Below, one piece after another: positions 44,157 through 56,073 of a stretch of 64,000 bases of DNA; position 1 is the first letter of the stretch; each line of letters starts with the position of its first letter. Made by a program: the position numbers and the translations under genes. The DNA comes from Capsaspora owczarzaki ATCC 30864. Taxonomy: Eukaryota > Opisthokonta > Filasterea. The notes beneath the pieces are model-generated. The model was given only the letters and a program-made list of their open reading frames with translations. It did not search any database and was not told the DNA's origin. Location of the stretch: the NCBI RefSeq assembly GCF_000151315.2, contig NW_011887292.1, positions 248,001-312,000 on the forward strand, in the 5' to 3' direction.

Positions 44157-46409
44157 ATGGTCCAAGTCGCTGCTGCTGCTGCTGCGTCGTCCGCCGAGCC
44201 GTCCGCCAGCCCTGCTGAGGTTGAAGCGCAGCGGCTCGCGACAATGTGCGCCAACGAGATCGTCGCACGTGGACTGGGGTTTCCCGCCTCCGCCATTGTC
44301 GTCCCGGCGTCAATCCCAAAGGACCTCTCAGCGCTGTTTGTCCAGCGCGTCGTCTACCTCATGAAGCAGAACGAGAAGCTGGCTGCGTCGACGGTCAATG
44401 GGGCAACCTTCTTCACTCCTGCTGCAATTCCCTCAGTCGCAGTCGCTCCTGCTGCTGCTGCTGCTAGTACTCCAGCGCAACCCCCGCCGCCGAAGCTCAA
44501 CCTCGAGGCAATCGCACAGAAGCTCGCAAAGGAGTACATTGCACAAGTGCTCGCCGGGAAGGCGTTCCAGTCCAGTCAGATTGCCCCTCCGCCTTCGTTG
44601 TCTGAGCCGGAGCGAAAGAGCTTCCGGCTCCGTGTCATCTTCTTGATGCAAAGCGATGCACGCATCGCTCACACGCCGATGGGTGGAGCGTGCACCTTCT
44701 CGCCGAAGCCAGGCGCTGTCGCTCGAGCTGCTTCCGGTGCACCTTCCACTGTCACAGCCCCAACGTACAATGGCTCCTTCGCAGGGCCATCCGAAGTCCC
44801 ACAGTCGCCCGCCAAGCCAGTCATGCCAGCCATGCCAGTCACGCCAGTCACGCCAGCTTCTGCAGGCAAAAAGGCGCGTCCAGCGATTGTGGTTGCCACG
44901 ACAGACGCTTCTGTCGATGTCCGAACGTATGACGAGGTCATTCAACGCGGTGGCATCTATGAGGACGCTAGCAACGGCACAGAAGGTGTCGTGCCAAGCC
45001 ACAACGTATTCAACCCTTCGGCTGGCATGCTGCCCTCAGCGGGTCCCCCGCTCACGCTCGAACAAAAGCTGACTCGCCACTTCTTTGACTCTCCCGTGGC
45101 CGCGCCTTCGCAGAAGAAGATTGGCTTTGTGCTCGGAGACCGCATGAGCGCTCGCCAGCAGTTTGCCGAAGCGGCCTACCTCGGCATGCACCGGCCGAAT
45201 CGCACGGCGAACGACCAGGGCGAGAATGTCGACGAAACTCCCGAAGAAGGTGCCAATGAAATCTTTCTCAACACTCACGAGCCCTTTTGTCTCGTGGCAG
45301 TGGGCGTGCAGGGTGCTGGCAAGAGCCACACCATGTCGGTCGTTCTTGAAAATTGTCTCGTGCCGAATCCTCACCCCGCAGGTCGAGAGATTGTTCGGCT
45401 CAACCGCCCCATGGCAGGGCTGGTTTTGCACTATGATCAGAATACTGCGAGCGTGTGCGAGGCGACCGGGTTGATTTCGCCCGATCCTTCTCTCCAAATC
45501 TCGGCGCTTCCTCGCGACAAGCTAGTAGTCCTCGTTTCCCCGAGCTACTACCACCAGCGTCGCAAGTTCTATGGCGCGTACTGCACGGTGAAGCCGCTCT
45601 TGTTCCGCTGGAGCACGCTCTCCGCCGATCACATCAAGAAGCTGATGCGCATCAAGGACACTGACAGCCAGCTTTACGTCTCTTCGATGTTGGACTTGCT
45701 GCGTCGTTATCAGCGCGATAACAAAACGCCTGACTTCCAAGGGTTTATGGAGCAGGTGCGCGAAAAGTGCCAGCTCCCAGGGCAAGGCGGTGCCCTCGAA
45801 CAACGCGCTTCGTTTTTGGAGGCCATGGTGGCCGAAAGCAGTTTAAACCAAGACCTACGCGCGAGTGGCGCAGATCTCTTGCAGTGCATTGCTCCCGGTA
45901 GCCTTGTGGTCGCTGATCTGACCGATCCGCTTCTGTCGCGGGACGAGGCGAACGGCATCTTCCAAGTGCTCACCGAGCAATTCCGCACGGCCCACGTCTC
46001 TGGCGGCAAGATTCTTGCGTTGGACGAGGCGCACAAGTTCATGAACGGTCTCTCGACGGACGGCCTCAGCAATGCCATTGTCGATGCGGCACGCCTGATG
46101 CGCCACGACGGCATGCGCGTGATTGTGTCGACGCAGTCGCCGAAGGCGCTTGCTCCCGAGCTGCTCGAGCTTGTATCGGTAGCAATGCTGCATCGCTTCC
46201 ATTCGCACGACTGGCTGACCTATCTCGACGCCAAGCTGCCGCTCGGTGACTTGAAGTTTGAGCAAATTATGGATTTGCCGCCAGGCTCCGCCCAAGTGAT
46301 TGTCAATCGTCATTTGATCGAGCAGGCCCAAGGCCAGCACCAACTTTGCGTGGCTGTTCGTCCTCGCATGACTGCTGATCGAGGCTCCTCTCGTGTCAAC
46401 CGAGCATGA
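44157..46409 (+). CDS. Intronless P-loop ATPase, HerA/TraG-like, with duplicated N-terminal module
   Basis: A single 750-codon exon from ATG 44157. Walker A is VGVQGAGKSHT (about 382) and Walker B ILALDEAHKFMNG (about 618); IVSTQSPKALAPELL looks like the sensor strand of HerA/FtsK-type ATPases. The N-terminal part has two copies of a 65-residue module (about 20-80 and 115-180), compare ALFVQRVVYLMKQNEKLA with SFRLRVIFLMQSDARIA. The central block EPFCLVAVGVQGAGKS followed by MAGLVLHYDQNTASVCEATG resembles proteins I recall from fungi, of unknown role. HerA/TraG relatives pump DNA or remodel nucleoprotein. The absence of introns, in a window where nearly all other genes are split, suggests retroposition or lateral transfer, but neither is shown. 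Confidence 0.8.
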   Translation: MVQVAAAAAASSAEPSASPAEVEAQRLATMCANEIVARGLGFPASAIVVPASIPKDLSALFVQRVVYLMKQNEKLAASTVNGATFFTPAAIPSVAVAPAAAAASTPAQPPPPKLNLEAIAQKLAKEYIAQVLAGKAFQSSQIAPPPSLSEPERKSFRLRVIFLMQSDARIAHTPMGGACTFSPKPGAVARAASGAPSTVTAPTYNGSFAGPSEVPQSPAKPVMPAMPVTPVTPASAGKKARPAIVVATTDASVDVRTYDEVIQRGGIYEDASNGTEGVVPSHNVFNPSAGMLPSAGPPLTLEQKLTRHFFDSPVAAPSQKKIGFVLGDRMSARQQFAEAAYLGMHRPNRTANDQGENVDETPEEGANEIFLNTHEPFCLVAVGVQGAGKSHTMSVVLENCLVPNPHPAGREIVRLNRPMAGLVLHYDQNTASVCEATGLISPDPSLQISALPRDKLVVLVSPSYYHQRRKFYGAYCTVKPLLFRWSTLSADHIKKLMRIKDTDSQLYVSSMLDLLRRYQRDNKTPDFQGFMEQVREKCQLPGQGGALEQRASFLEAMVAESSLNQDLRASGADLLQCIAPGSLVVADLTDPLLSRDEANGIFQVLTEQFRTAHVSGGKILALDEAHKFMNGLSTDGLSNAIVDAARLMRHDGMRVIVSTQSPKALAPELLELVSVAMLHRFHSHDWLTYLDAKLPLGDLKFEQIMDLPPGSAQVIVNRHLIEQAQGQHQLCVAVRPRMTADRGSSRVNRA

Positions 46410-46685
46410 GGATGGCAGTTTGCTGCGATTTTTGTTTGGTTTCTTGTGTACAATCTTGTCTCCCCCCTCCCCTTCCCTCTGCGAATCCAATGTATGGATC
46501 CTCTCAATATATATTCTGTTCCATCCTGATCATATGGTGACGTTTTGAGTCTGAACCGCTCAGTCTTGTTTTTTTTTTTTTGTTGTTTTTTTTTTTTCTC
46601 AGTTCCTCGTCGTCGTCGTCGTCGTCCACTCAATCACAACGTTTCCAGCCCCAAACCCCATTATTGCCTTTCTGGCTTTGCATTC

Positions 46686-49600
46686 ATGATGAACACCACG
46701 TACGCGATGCCGATGGACACGAGCGGCGACCACAGTGCCAGCGGCCAGAGCAATGGCTTGGAAGGGACGACCGCGCCCGGCGGCTTCAACGCCCACTCCC
46801 ACTCTGCTGTCGCTGGATCTGCGTCTGGATCTGGGTTTGGATCTGGGTTTGGATCTGGCACGGGCGGTGGCTCTGGCGCAGTGGCACCGCCGCCGACCGA
46901 GAAGGAGCAGCAGCATGAGATCCTGCGCTCAATGTCCACGCCAGACGCCATCATGGAGTCCACTCTGCTCCCAAACATCAAGCAGTTGAGTCGTTGCGTT
47001 GTTGTTGTTCTGAGCGGGGAAACCTGCGCGCTGCTTTTTGATTTTTGAGCGGGAAGTCGCTGAAATTGGCGGGAAAATGCGAGATCTATGCAAATTCTCA
47101 ATGCAATGCCACTGTCCATTGATTCGGGGGTTTGATGCAGGTACATGCGATTGCGAGGACCGCCCGCTGCTGTCGTCCGAGAATTGTCCGAGAACTACCA
47201 AGGATTTGCGCAAATGTGCAACTTGCTCATGGACTGGCTCAAGCTTACAGGTAACAGCGCAATAACCCAGCGCTCGTTGATTGCTGGATTGGTCGTGCAC
47301 GGCTTTTGAAAAAGCCAAGTGCAAACATTCACGCTGGAGCCCCCTTCGTCATCACGTCGAACGAATACTGCTGTGATGGTGGGAGAGGGGGCCAGTGTTT
47401 GAGTTCTGATCAAGCAATCTAACTCTGCAATTCGTTCTGGCTGTTGTGGTTGTTGTTGTCGTTGTCGTTGTTGATGCAGACATGCCGGAAGCTGAAATCC
47501 AGACCCTGCTCGAATCGCAGCTGAAACAGTTCGCATTAAGCCGTTTCGATAGAGAATTGGTCGATACCAAGTTCACCGCTAGTTCGGTAACGGATTGCTA
47601 TTACAGTCGAATTGCACGCGCCTTCAGCGTATCATCAATTCCAATTCGGATGCTCATGGTTTTGCGCACTGTTGCTGTTCTCGCTTGTTGGGGGGAAATG
47701 CTGTTAGACTGCGCCTGTGTGGCTCGATATGATGATTTCGCATTCGTCCTGGCGCTCGCTCATCTACCAACTGTCTGAAGCACATTCTGAATCAGTGCTG
47801 TTGAACTATGCCATTAAGGTATGAAGCTACCTGAATTGGGTGACGCGACAGTCGCTTCCCTGAGCAGGTCACGGCTAACTCGACTCGACCGTGCCATTTG
47901 CGCATTCCAGAAAATCTCGGATGCTGGTCATCAAGAAGAAATGGCCAGCGTAGCCACGGCTTCGACAGATGCTCTCGTATTTAGTCGAGTGCTTGTCTTT
48001 TCCGTCTTTAATTTTGTTCGCCAGGATGAAGATGCCATTAAAGAGGCTCTGCCAGACTTTGTGGTACGCCAGACCAGCCCCAGCCCGGATTGGTGCTCGG
48101 TTTTGCGTTGTTTTTGCCATGCCTAATAATGCCATGCCTAATGCCATTACTCAACGCGCCACGTTGGTGTGCATCTTGTCCCACAACACAGAAAACAGTC
48201 TGCCATGGCGAGCACACTTACCTCTACGCCCAAGCCCTGTTCCATGCGCTCAATCTTCGGCGCCTCTTTCAAGAGGTGCAGTTGTACGCAGTTGACACCA
48301 AAAACGACAGCATTGCCCGTCACGTTGGGCTGGTGCTGAATGGCTCGCCCGCCTTTCCGCAAGTTACGTCTGCCGTCGCCTCCATGTTGAACGCAAAGAG
48401 CTGCACTCCTGGCGACATCAATACGCTGACAAAGTGCTACTGTCCGGCGGCGCCAGGCATGCCTTTACCCACCGCTGGCTCTCTCGCGGCCCCTACGATG
48501 GCTGCCGGCAATCCTCCCGTCGATCCTACCCTGATTCCACCAATCGAGCTGTTGCGGGATCCCGATCTCTTCTCAATCCTGATCAGCGCTCTGTTTGATC
48601 CGCGAAAACCCGTCAATCCTCAGCACCGTGGCAAATATTTGGCTATTTTGGCCTTTGCGGCCTCGGTGTACGACATCCCAACCGACTCGGCTGACGCCAC
48701 CAACGGTGGCTTGCCGATGGACCTTGAAACCGCTGTTCGAACAACCAGCTCGATTACTGGCAAGTCTGTGCGGCGTGTGCTCGACTTTTATGACGTGACG
48801 TACGCCGCACTGGACGCTGCCCACACAATTTGCCACAAGCATTCCTCCAGCAGTGACTTGCAAGCCGACATGCGCGCGCTGTGTCCCCATCTCACATTCC
48901 CTGTTGTCGCCGCGTGTGTCTTGTACTGGATTGAGGTTGCGCTCATCAGCACCCATTTGCTAAGTAACTCTTTTACCACGTCGACGCCGCCATGGCACCT
49001 GGCCGTGCTGGACGAGATTGCTTTCCAACACTCGCTGCATCGTCCAAAGGTGTGTTAAAGTTTTTGGTTGTGCTTGCGGTGCTTGCACGAAGTGTTTTGC
49101 TGATCGGTTGTTTGTTTGTTTTGTTTGTTGGTTTGTTTGTTTGTGTATGGGCAGGTATTTGCGTTACTGCAACAACTTTTTGCGGCCGAGTTTGATCTCG
49201 ATGCCCTTGTCGAGCTCAGTCTGAAAAAGGCCATCTTTGATCGATGCATCTTTTTGTTGAGCTTGGACTATGTCATTCCAATTGTCAAGTTTGCTCGCGA
49301 GTGTCTGGTCTCGGACCGTGTTGATTTGTCTCTGATTCGACACTTTTCCAGCGAGGTAATTGTTTTTTTCGTTTTCATGGGTTGACTGAAGCGTGGGTCT
49401 GTTACTGAACCAACCTGGTTGACAAAACCTCGTTGATGACACTCTGAATGTCCAGGTTGTCGAGATCGTTGATGCGCCGTACTCGAAGCAGTTCTTGGAC
49501 GAGTTCTTGCCAATTGTTGTGGATCAGCGAGTTGTCGATGGCTTCAAGAAAGGAGATCAGACTGCGCCCTTTTCGCAGTTTTTCGGTACGAGAGCTCATA

Positions 49601-49757
49601 GGCTGACTTGCTTTTCGTCAAAAGAAAAACACACAATGCTCACTGTCGTTTTGTCGATTGCGTGACAGACTCTGTTGTCCATTCTGAACAGTTTTCTCAC
49701 CTCTCAGAAGCTCTGCAAACAAGCGTGAAGGAGCGGCTAGAGGCCTGGCGTGTTTGA
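46686..49757 (+). CDS. NELFCD: Negative elongation factor subunit C/D (TH1)
   Basis: Nine exons: 46686-46984, 47141-47250, 47480-47586, 47708-47818, 47911-48063, 48192-49049, 49155-49355, 49456-49585 and 49669-49757, giving 685 residues in one frame. After an 85-residue Gly/Ser tail it follows NELF-C/D throughout: PPAAVVRELSENYQGFAQMC, WLDMMISHSSWRSLIYQLSE, VCHGEHTYLYAQALFHALNL, FPVVAACVLYWIEVALISTH, HLAVLDEIAFQHSLHRPK, DRCIFLLSLDYVIPIVKFAR. The NELF complex (A, B, C/D, E) holds RNA polymerase II in promoter-proximal pausing. Length is somewhat above the human protein (about 590) because of the N-terminal tail. The first intron uses a weak GTTGAG donor, but the phase and the conserved block after it support the junction. 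Confidence 0.93.
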
Positions 49758-49858
49758 ATCACCTTCCCCCTGAATTCTTGTGATGTTAATCGATAATGGC
49801 AGAAATCTTTTGATAACACGAACAAACAAACCAAGCTACAACATGTGCAGGAATAACG

Positions 49859-52800
49859 CTATTGTTGGGCAGGAGACTGCAGACCGGACGATCGCGAATC
49901 AAATCGCTTGATCGTCCATGAGCTCACGCAACTCGTACAAACTTGTGCCAGGCCGGCAGAATTTGGCAGCTGCGTCATTTTGACGCACTGTCCGCAAAAG
50001 ATTCGGCCGCATTGTCGGCAGTGGTGCTGCGAAACAACCAAGCACAAGAAAGGAAAAAAAAAACATAAAAAATTCAAAGTGAGACAGCGTTTTCAATACA
50101 GCATCCCGCAACGTGAGCCGCAGAAGGGGGGAAAAAAATGAGCGCAGAGTTTCGTATCGAGCCTCAAAATCTTTCTGCGGGCATTTCCGCCCTCCTCGCC
50201 CCCCCCCCGCCAACTTCTCACACTCCATCTGCCGAGGAATGCGTCGTCTGCTGACCTTGCGACGCGTACCACTGAACGCTTGTTCGCAGTTTCGACAGGC
50301 ATGCACGTCCTCATCCGTTTCCCATCGAATAGTGTTCTGCTGCTCGCGTTGGGACTCGAGCGCAATGGCAAGCCCCTTTGACTGTTGGACGAGCTCGCTT
50401 TGAACGTACATGCTTTCGTCCAGCTTGACCCGTAAACGGCTCGCCTCTTGCTCGAGCTCCAGCTTGGCCTTCCGTTCCGCATCTAGCTCAGATTGGAGCA
50501 TGACAATCACCTCTCGGGACTTGGCTTTGGTGTTTCGCAGTAGCAGGTCCAACTCCTGGTGTAGCCTCTCGGCAGTCTCGCGGGCAGTCCGCTCGTCGGC
50601 CAGCTGTGATACGACGGTTGCGTCCTTTGCGAGCTGCACGGCGAGTCGTTCGATTTCTGCGCGCAGGTTCTGCTCCGACTGAGCGCGAGCCGATCGCTCA
50701 GCCACGGCGCGCTCCTTGAGCAAGACGAGCTCCGATTTGGTTGCTTCGAGTACCTCGGCGGAGTGAGTGTCAGCCGGATTGGCCTGAGCGAGCCCTGCCA
50801 TTCGCGCTTGCACCTCCTCGAGTTGAGCATTCAAGGAGACTATTTGTTGGGTTTTCTGCTGATTTTCCGACTGGGCTTCAAGGAGGCTCGTCTGTGTCGC
50901 GGCTAGCTTGGAGGACAAAATATCGAGTGAGCCCTTGAGCTCGGCGGTCAAGCTGGCATGACGCGCCGCATCCTCGTGCAAATCGGCAATGTCCTGGATC
51001 TGGAGCTGGATGCGCTGTTCGAGTGTGTGAATCAGAAGCTGTGGTTGTGCGTCTGTGGGTTGGGACAGTGCAAAGGACACAGACCCTGTCGGGACCAGAT
51101 GGTCTAATCCTGGCGATGCTGGCGGGTGCGGGGATGCGCTGGCAGACGTCAACGCGCTGGTCGATGTGACAGAAACAGGCAAGGGTATGGCAGCAGGCGT
51201 AGAGCCAGCAGCGTCCGACTGAGCGCGCAGCAACAATGCATCCAGAACTTGCTGCTTTTGCTGCAACGCCTGATGCTTGTGCTCGAGCAGAGCTTTGCCG
51301 TCTTCTGCCGCTTTGACTGCGGCAGCCGTGAGCGCCTTGAAGGCTTCGATAGTGCTCTCCTGAGCAGTGATGCGCTCCTGAATTGTTTGCAAATGAGCTT
51401 GAAGCGCAGCTGCAGCGGCGAGATGGGCTGCTTCGGAAGTCTCCCGCGCCTGCCGGGCTTGTGTGAGTTCGTTTTGCAACGCACTCGTTTTCTCTTCGTG
51501 AGCCACGCGAGTGCTTTCCAGCAAAGCTTCGCTGACACCAAGGCGCTCCTCTTGCTGGGCGAGGGCTGTTTGGCTCGTCTGATACTCTGCGCGCAGCTCC
51601 TGGAGCTCAATTTCGCGCGCTTGACGCTCAGAGTGCAAATTCGTTGTCAGCTCGTTCAGCCGCTGACTCTCGGCATCAAAGTTCAGTTTGAGCGAGTTGA
51701 GCATCATTTGCAGATCAGCGCTGTTCTGCTTTTCCAAAGCGAGCGCAGTCTGCAATTGCTGCGTCTCGGCATTGGATGCATTTAATGATTGTTGGAGATG
51801 CTGGGCGTGCATCTGCAGCTGGGTGTACTGTTGTTGTTGCTGTTGCTGCTGCTGTTGTTGTTGTTGTTGTTGCTGTTGCTGATACATGCCGTTCGCACCA
51901 CCATAGCTATTGTTGGGCGACGAAGAATAACTGGAATTCGGATAGCCGTAGGGCGACGCGTAAGATGACGACGTGCCGCCATCCGCGTTGATGGACAAGG
52001 GCCGCGTCGCGGGGCGCATGGGGCTGGACGTGTTTGTGTCAAAGTTGGTGCGATGAATCGGGGCCGACTCACTGTGGCTGAGGGGTGTGGAGGAGGCGTA
52101 CGCTTGCTGAAGTTCGGTGCGCATGAGTCGCTCGCCTTCGAGTTCCGACATGAGGGATTGGATCTGGCTCTCGTACTGAGTGAACAATGCAGAGACTTGC
52201 TCCTCTGTGCCTCCTGCGTTCCCCCCGTCACGAGACGGACGAGATGTTCCATTCGCCTGTCGCGCATCGCGGGTTCGCTCCATGAGCGCATTTACCTGCT
52301 GTTGCAGCGACTGCGACTTGAGGCGCTCTTGATCCAGCTGCTGGCGGAGCAGAGGAACCAGAGCCGCCGCAGAAGAGGCGGAAGAGTCGTTGGAGCTGCC
52401 AGAGGGATCGAGCGGGGTTGGCTCGAGGAGCGAGGGCGTCATTGGCCGTGAATCTGACGCAGCGGCCCCGCCGGCCATGCTTGGCTGAACTGTCGCCACT
52501 GGCGATGGCGCCGAATCAAAGTCCAGCAGCAAGAGCTGGTCCACCGTCGCGTTGCTCGTAGCAGCACCTGATTTCGAGGGAGCAGGGGAAGCCCCGCCCG
52601 TTCGACGAGGAGGCGGGCCGTGAGACGCGCCGGTCGCAGCAGTGGGATTGACGCCAAACAGCGATCCAAACTTGAACGACGTTCCCGACGACGGCGACGG
52701 TGAGGGCGACGCTGCGCTGGTCGTCGTCTGGCTGTTGAGCAAGGCGCGGAGCTCGTCCGCGTCCCTACGCATCCTGTCTTGGACTGCGCGTGCCTCCTTG

Positions 52801-53216
52801 CGCTCGCGGTCCAGTGTGCCAGCGAGTGTGCGATTGTCCCGCGTGAGCTGCTCCTGCGTCTCGGACGCTGCGCGAATGACTTCCTGCAGGGACGCAATCT
52901 CGTCGTCTGCCGCGCGCTTGTCCCTCCGCAGCTGCTCGAGCTGTGCCGCCACGTCCGCAGCGCCCATCGTCATTGCGTGGCTGCCTCCATGCGCTTGAGC
53001 TTGAGCTTGTTGTTGGACTTGAGCTTGAGCTTGGTGGACTTGGGCGCGAGCGCTCTGCAGCTGGCCCAGCAATTCGCCCGTCCGCGCCTTCTCCTCGCTC
53101 AGCTGGCGCTCGAGGCCAATGTACATGTCGCGGAACTTTTTGCGTTGCATGCCAAAGTCGTTCTCCATCTGAGAGCGAGCCGCGCGCTCTGTCGCAAGCT
53201 GCTCTTCCAGCGACAT
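49859..53216 (-). CDS. Coiled-coil FYVE zinc-finger protein (EEA1-like architecture)
   Basis: Two exons, 50256-53216 and 49859-50026, joined in phase 0, give 1,042 residues. From MSLEEQLATERAARSQMEND onward most of the chain is heptad-patterned coiled coil (about 1-160 and 370-950), interrupted by Ser/Pro-rich stretches and a long Gln run (about 51820-51880). The end is a FYVE finger: RWETDEDVHACRNCEQAF, then FSGTRRKHHCRQCGRIFCGQ and VCTSCV, with all eight zinc ligands and the R-(R/K)HHCR PI3P-binding motif. By family knowledge it binds phosphatidylinositol 3-phosphate on endosomes and may act as a tether. The intron splits the finger just before HHCR. I cannot assign it to a named orthologue. 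Confidence 0.88.
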
Positions 53217-53235
53217 TGTGTGTGTGTTTGGTTGC

Positions 53236-53286
<51 letters not shown>

Positions 53287-53875
53287 AGCGATGAAAAAAA
53301 AAAAAAAAAAAAAGAGCAGCGATGATGACGAGAAAGAAGAAGAAAAAAAAAAAGAAGAAGACTGAACAAAAGCGAGCAACTGAAACAGCAAAACGAGTTC
53401 AAAAAGGGGGTGCTTCAATACGCTCAATGGTCAAGGAGTTGAGATCTTGCGGTGGACGTCGTCGTGAAAGTAGATGCAGTACACACTCGGTTCAATGCGC
53501 TTCGGGGTTTCGAGGTCTTACGATTTTTGACATTGTAAAGATTCAAAAAAGACTCCAAGCTCAAAAGGTTTGACTTTGTGAGTAGATGCACATGAGGCTC
53601 ACAGCTCGAGTGTTTCGATATTGTGAAAGTAGATATGCATGAATGAAATGGATGGGCGTTGCTAATTCTGGTCGGACGAGCGTCGTCTGAGCGGAAGCTT
53701 TTTGTAGCTTGAACATCTCGCTTGGAATAAACTCATCCATTCGCAGGCACCGGGGGTTGGCATGATACAGCCAAAGACATTGAATTTTATTCTTGTCTGA
53801 GATCTTCAATTTGGAAAAGCAAGCAACGTTCAGTCAGTTTAGTTAGTTTCATCAGTCATACCAACAGAAGCACTC
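53217..53875. other. Divergent promoter region with long poly(A)
   Basis: This 659-bp gap lies between the FYVE gene and the second MFS gene, which are divergent. It starts with an A run of 45 bp (53238-53282) and a second at about 53294-53312. No gene was seen in the remainder. Confidence 0.5.
53238..53282. repeat. 45-bp homopolymeric A tract upstream of FYVE gene
   Basis: An uninterrupted A run on the plus strand lies 22 bp upstream of the minus-strand ATG; the gene's sense strand therefore carries poly(T). It could be a nucleosome-excluding promoter element or 5' leader. Confidence 0.95.
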
Positions 53876-55954
53876 ATGAATAGCAGTCATAGTCACAGCA
53901 CTAGTCATACCAATAGCACAAGAGTCACTGTGCTGCGATGGGTGTCGCTCCTTGCGGGGTTTGCCATCATGGTGATGAGTGGGACGCTCTACGGCATCTC
54001 TGCGTACTCGCCCGAGATCAAGTCGCGCCTCAACTACACCGAGCCAGACATCAATCTGATCACATCCATCGCCGATGTCGGCCTGTAAGCAGAACAGACA
54101 CACAAGCAAAAAGTCCTCCCCTCCGCTCGCTCAAATCCGCCAATCCGCTGTCTGGGAGTTGGTCAATGCGAATCAAACACTACTGGTTCCAACCTCCGAC
54201 GACCACTCCCCACTCGCCCAACCCCGAAGCCCCCGCTGCCAATATGGACGTGTGCATGTGCTTGTGTGTGTGTGTGTTCGTGCACTGCGCAGTGGCTGCC
54301 CAGAGCCAAGCAAGATTCAACCACATGACACGTCCAGGCGCACAATTCTGCCAGCCATCACGACCAATTCCCCCCCCCCTCCGTCTCGCCTTCCTTCCGT
54401 TTGGTTTGGGACATCAGACGCTTGTTTGACACAAGCGAGATGGTTGCTTTGGAAAGTGAGACCGAAAAGCGCCTCAAGCTTGAACTTTGCTTGTTGATCA
54501 CCAGACAACTGAACAATTTGGGAGTTTTTCGTTTTGGCAAAATCCGATCGCGGCGGGGAATTCACCAATGTCCGAATGTTGATTCGGCTTTTGGAGTCAT
54601 TCACCTGAAAACTGAAATTGGAGCATTGGGGGAAAGGGTGTGCGATTTGGAACAAAACGCTCGCGACAAACGCACTCAGATTTACTTTTGTTTGGTTTGG
54701 TCTGGCTCACTTTTGCTCTGATGGAATGGTAGATACGTTTCCATTCCTGCAGGTCTTGTTTATGACCGGTTTGGATTTCGAGTCGCGGCGAGCATTGGAG
54801 CGGTGATGATTGGGCTTGGATACCTGCTCATGTACATTGCCGTTTGGCAAGACTTGGCACCGAGCAAGGCGCCGCTGATGGGCGCTATTCTGGCCCTCGT
54901 TGGGCAAGGAGGCATCTTTGGAGTGATTGCTGCGATGGCTGCAAACGAGCGCAACTACCGGCCTCGAGACAAGGGCAAAGTGGCAGGCTTTTTGTTTGCC
55001 GGCTTTGGTTCTTCTGCAGCCATCTTCAGCGCAGTGTACAAGCTGGCATACCAAAACTCGGCAGATCTCGAAGGCTACTTTATCCTGCTTGCCTGCACAA
55101 CAGCGGCCATCTGCCTCGTTTGTGGTCTGTTTCTCCTTCGACACCTCCCTCAAGACGAAATGTTGTACCCTTCCGATACGGAAAAGGACGGCAGCAAGGC
55201 GGCATTGCTTGGAGACGAACGCCCCGTTCCAGGCTACTCGAACAACAAATCGGTCAATCCCTCAAGCATCCTGCTGGCGAGCGCAACACATGCTGATCTG
55301 CTCAAGCGACCCGACCTCACGCCGCTGGAAGTGCTACGAACCAAGCTGTTTGTGCTGATCTTCTCGGTGATTATGATTTCTGTGGGCGCCGCGCTGCTCT
55401 TCATCAACAATCTCGGCTCCATCTACGAGGCGTACGGTGGGCAGCATGGCGAGTCCGGCAATCTCGTCATTGTCTTTTCAGTCCTCAACGTCGTGAGCCG
55501 CGTCATTTTTGGGTACCTCTCCGACCACTTTTCGCGGCATCTCTCTCGTGCCTCATTCCTCACGATGGCCGTCGTGATTGTAACGGGTGCTCAGCTGCTG
55601 CTTGCATGGAGCACGGTGGATTTGCTCTATCTGGCCGCTGTTTTGGTCGGACTGGCGGATGGCGGTATCTTTTCGCAGTACGCAGTGCTTGTCCGCGAAA
55701 GTTTCGGCGCCAAACACTATGGCACCAACTTTGGCCTCGCCACAATGGCAGCTGGAGTGGGCGTCTTTCTCTTTGGCCCAATGTCCGCTGCCTTGTACGA
55801 TGATAAAATCGTCGGCGACGGGAACAATTGCTACGGCGAAAGCTGCTATCAGACCTCGTTTTTTATTTCCGCTGGCTGCTGTGCATTTTCGTTGTTGTTG
55901 TGCGTGCAAATGATTCGCGAAACTCGAAAGATCCATCTGGAGCGTTGGATTTGA
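53876..55954 (+). CDS. MFS transporter (nodulin-like/MCH1-like type)
   Basis: Exons are 53876-54084, a proposed 20-nt micro-exon 54680-54699, and 54753-55954, for 476 residues. The start shows ITVLRW-type TM1: WVSLLAGFAIMVMSGTLYGI and YSPEIKSRLNYTEPDINLIT, the layout of nodulin-like and yeast MCH1-type transporters. Later helices include GLGYLLMYIAVWQDLAPSKA, GKVAGFLFAGFGSSAAIF and the second half GYLSDHFSRHLSRASFLTMA. Without the micro-exon the flanking exons do not share a frame and about eight residues of helix 2 are missing; with it the frame closes (VGL-FTFVWFG-LVYDRFGFR). The micro-exon's donor (GTCTGG) is weak, so this junction is inference. Substrates of this family include organic acids and iron chelates; none can be assigned here. 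Confidence 0.8.
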
Positions 55955-56026
55955 AAAAACAACAAAAAGGTTGTGCTCATCAAGTTCATGTACAGTAGAA
56001 ATACAAAGTTTAATGAATAGTACACG

Positions 56027-56032
56027 AATAAA
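56027..56032 (+). terminator. Probable polyadenylation signal of the second MFS gene
   Basis: An aataaa hexamer lies 73 bp after the TGA of the MFS gene, in the short gap before the convergent epimerase-GT8 gene. Position and sequence fit a cleavage/polyadenylation signal; no experimental support. Confidence 0.45.
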
Positions 56033-56073
56033 TCAATTCAACACACTACGAAAAAGGCTTTGGCGAAGAGTAC

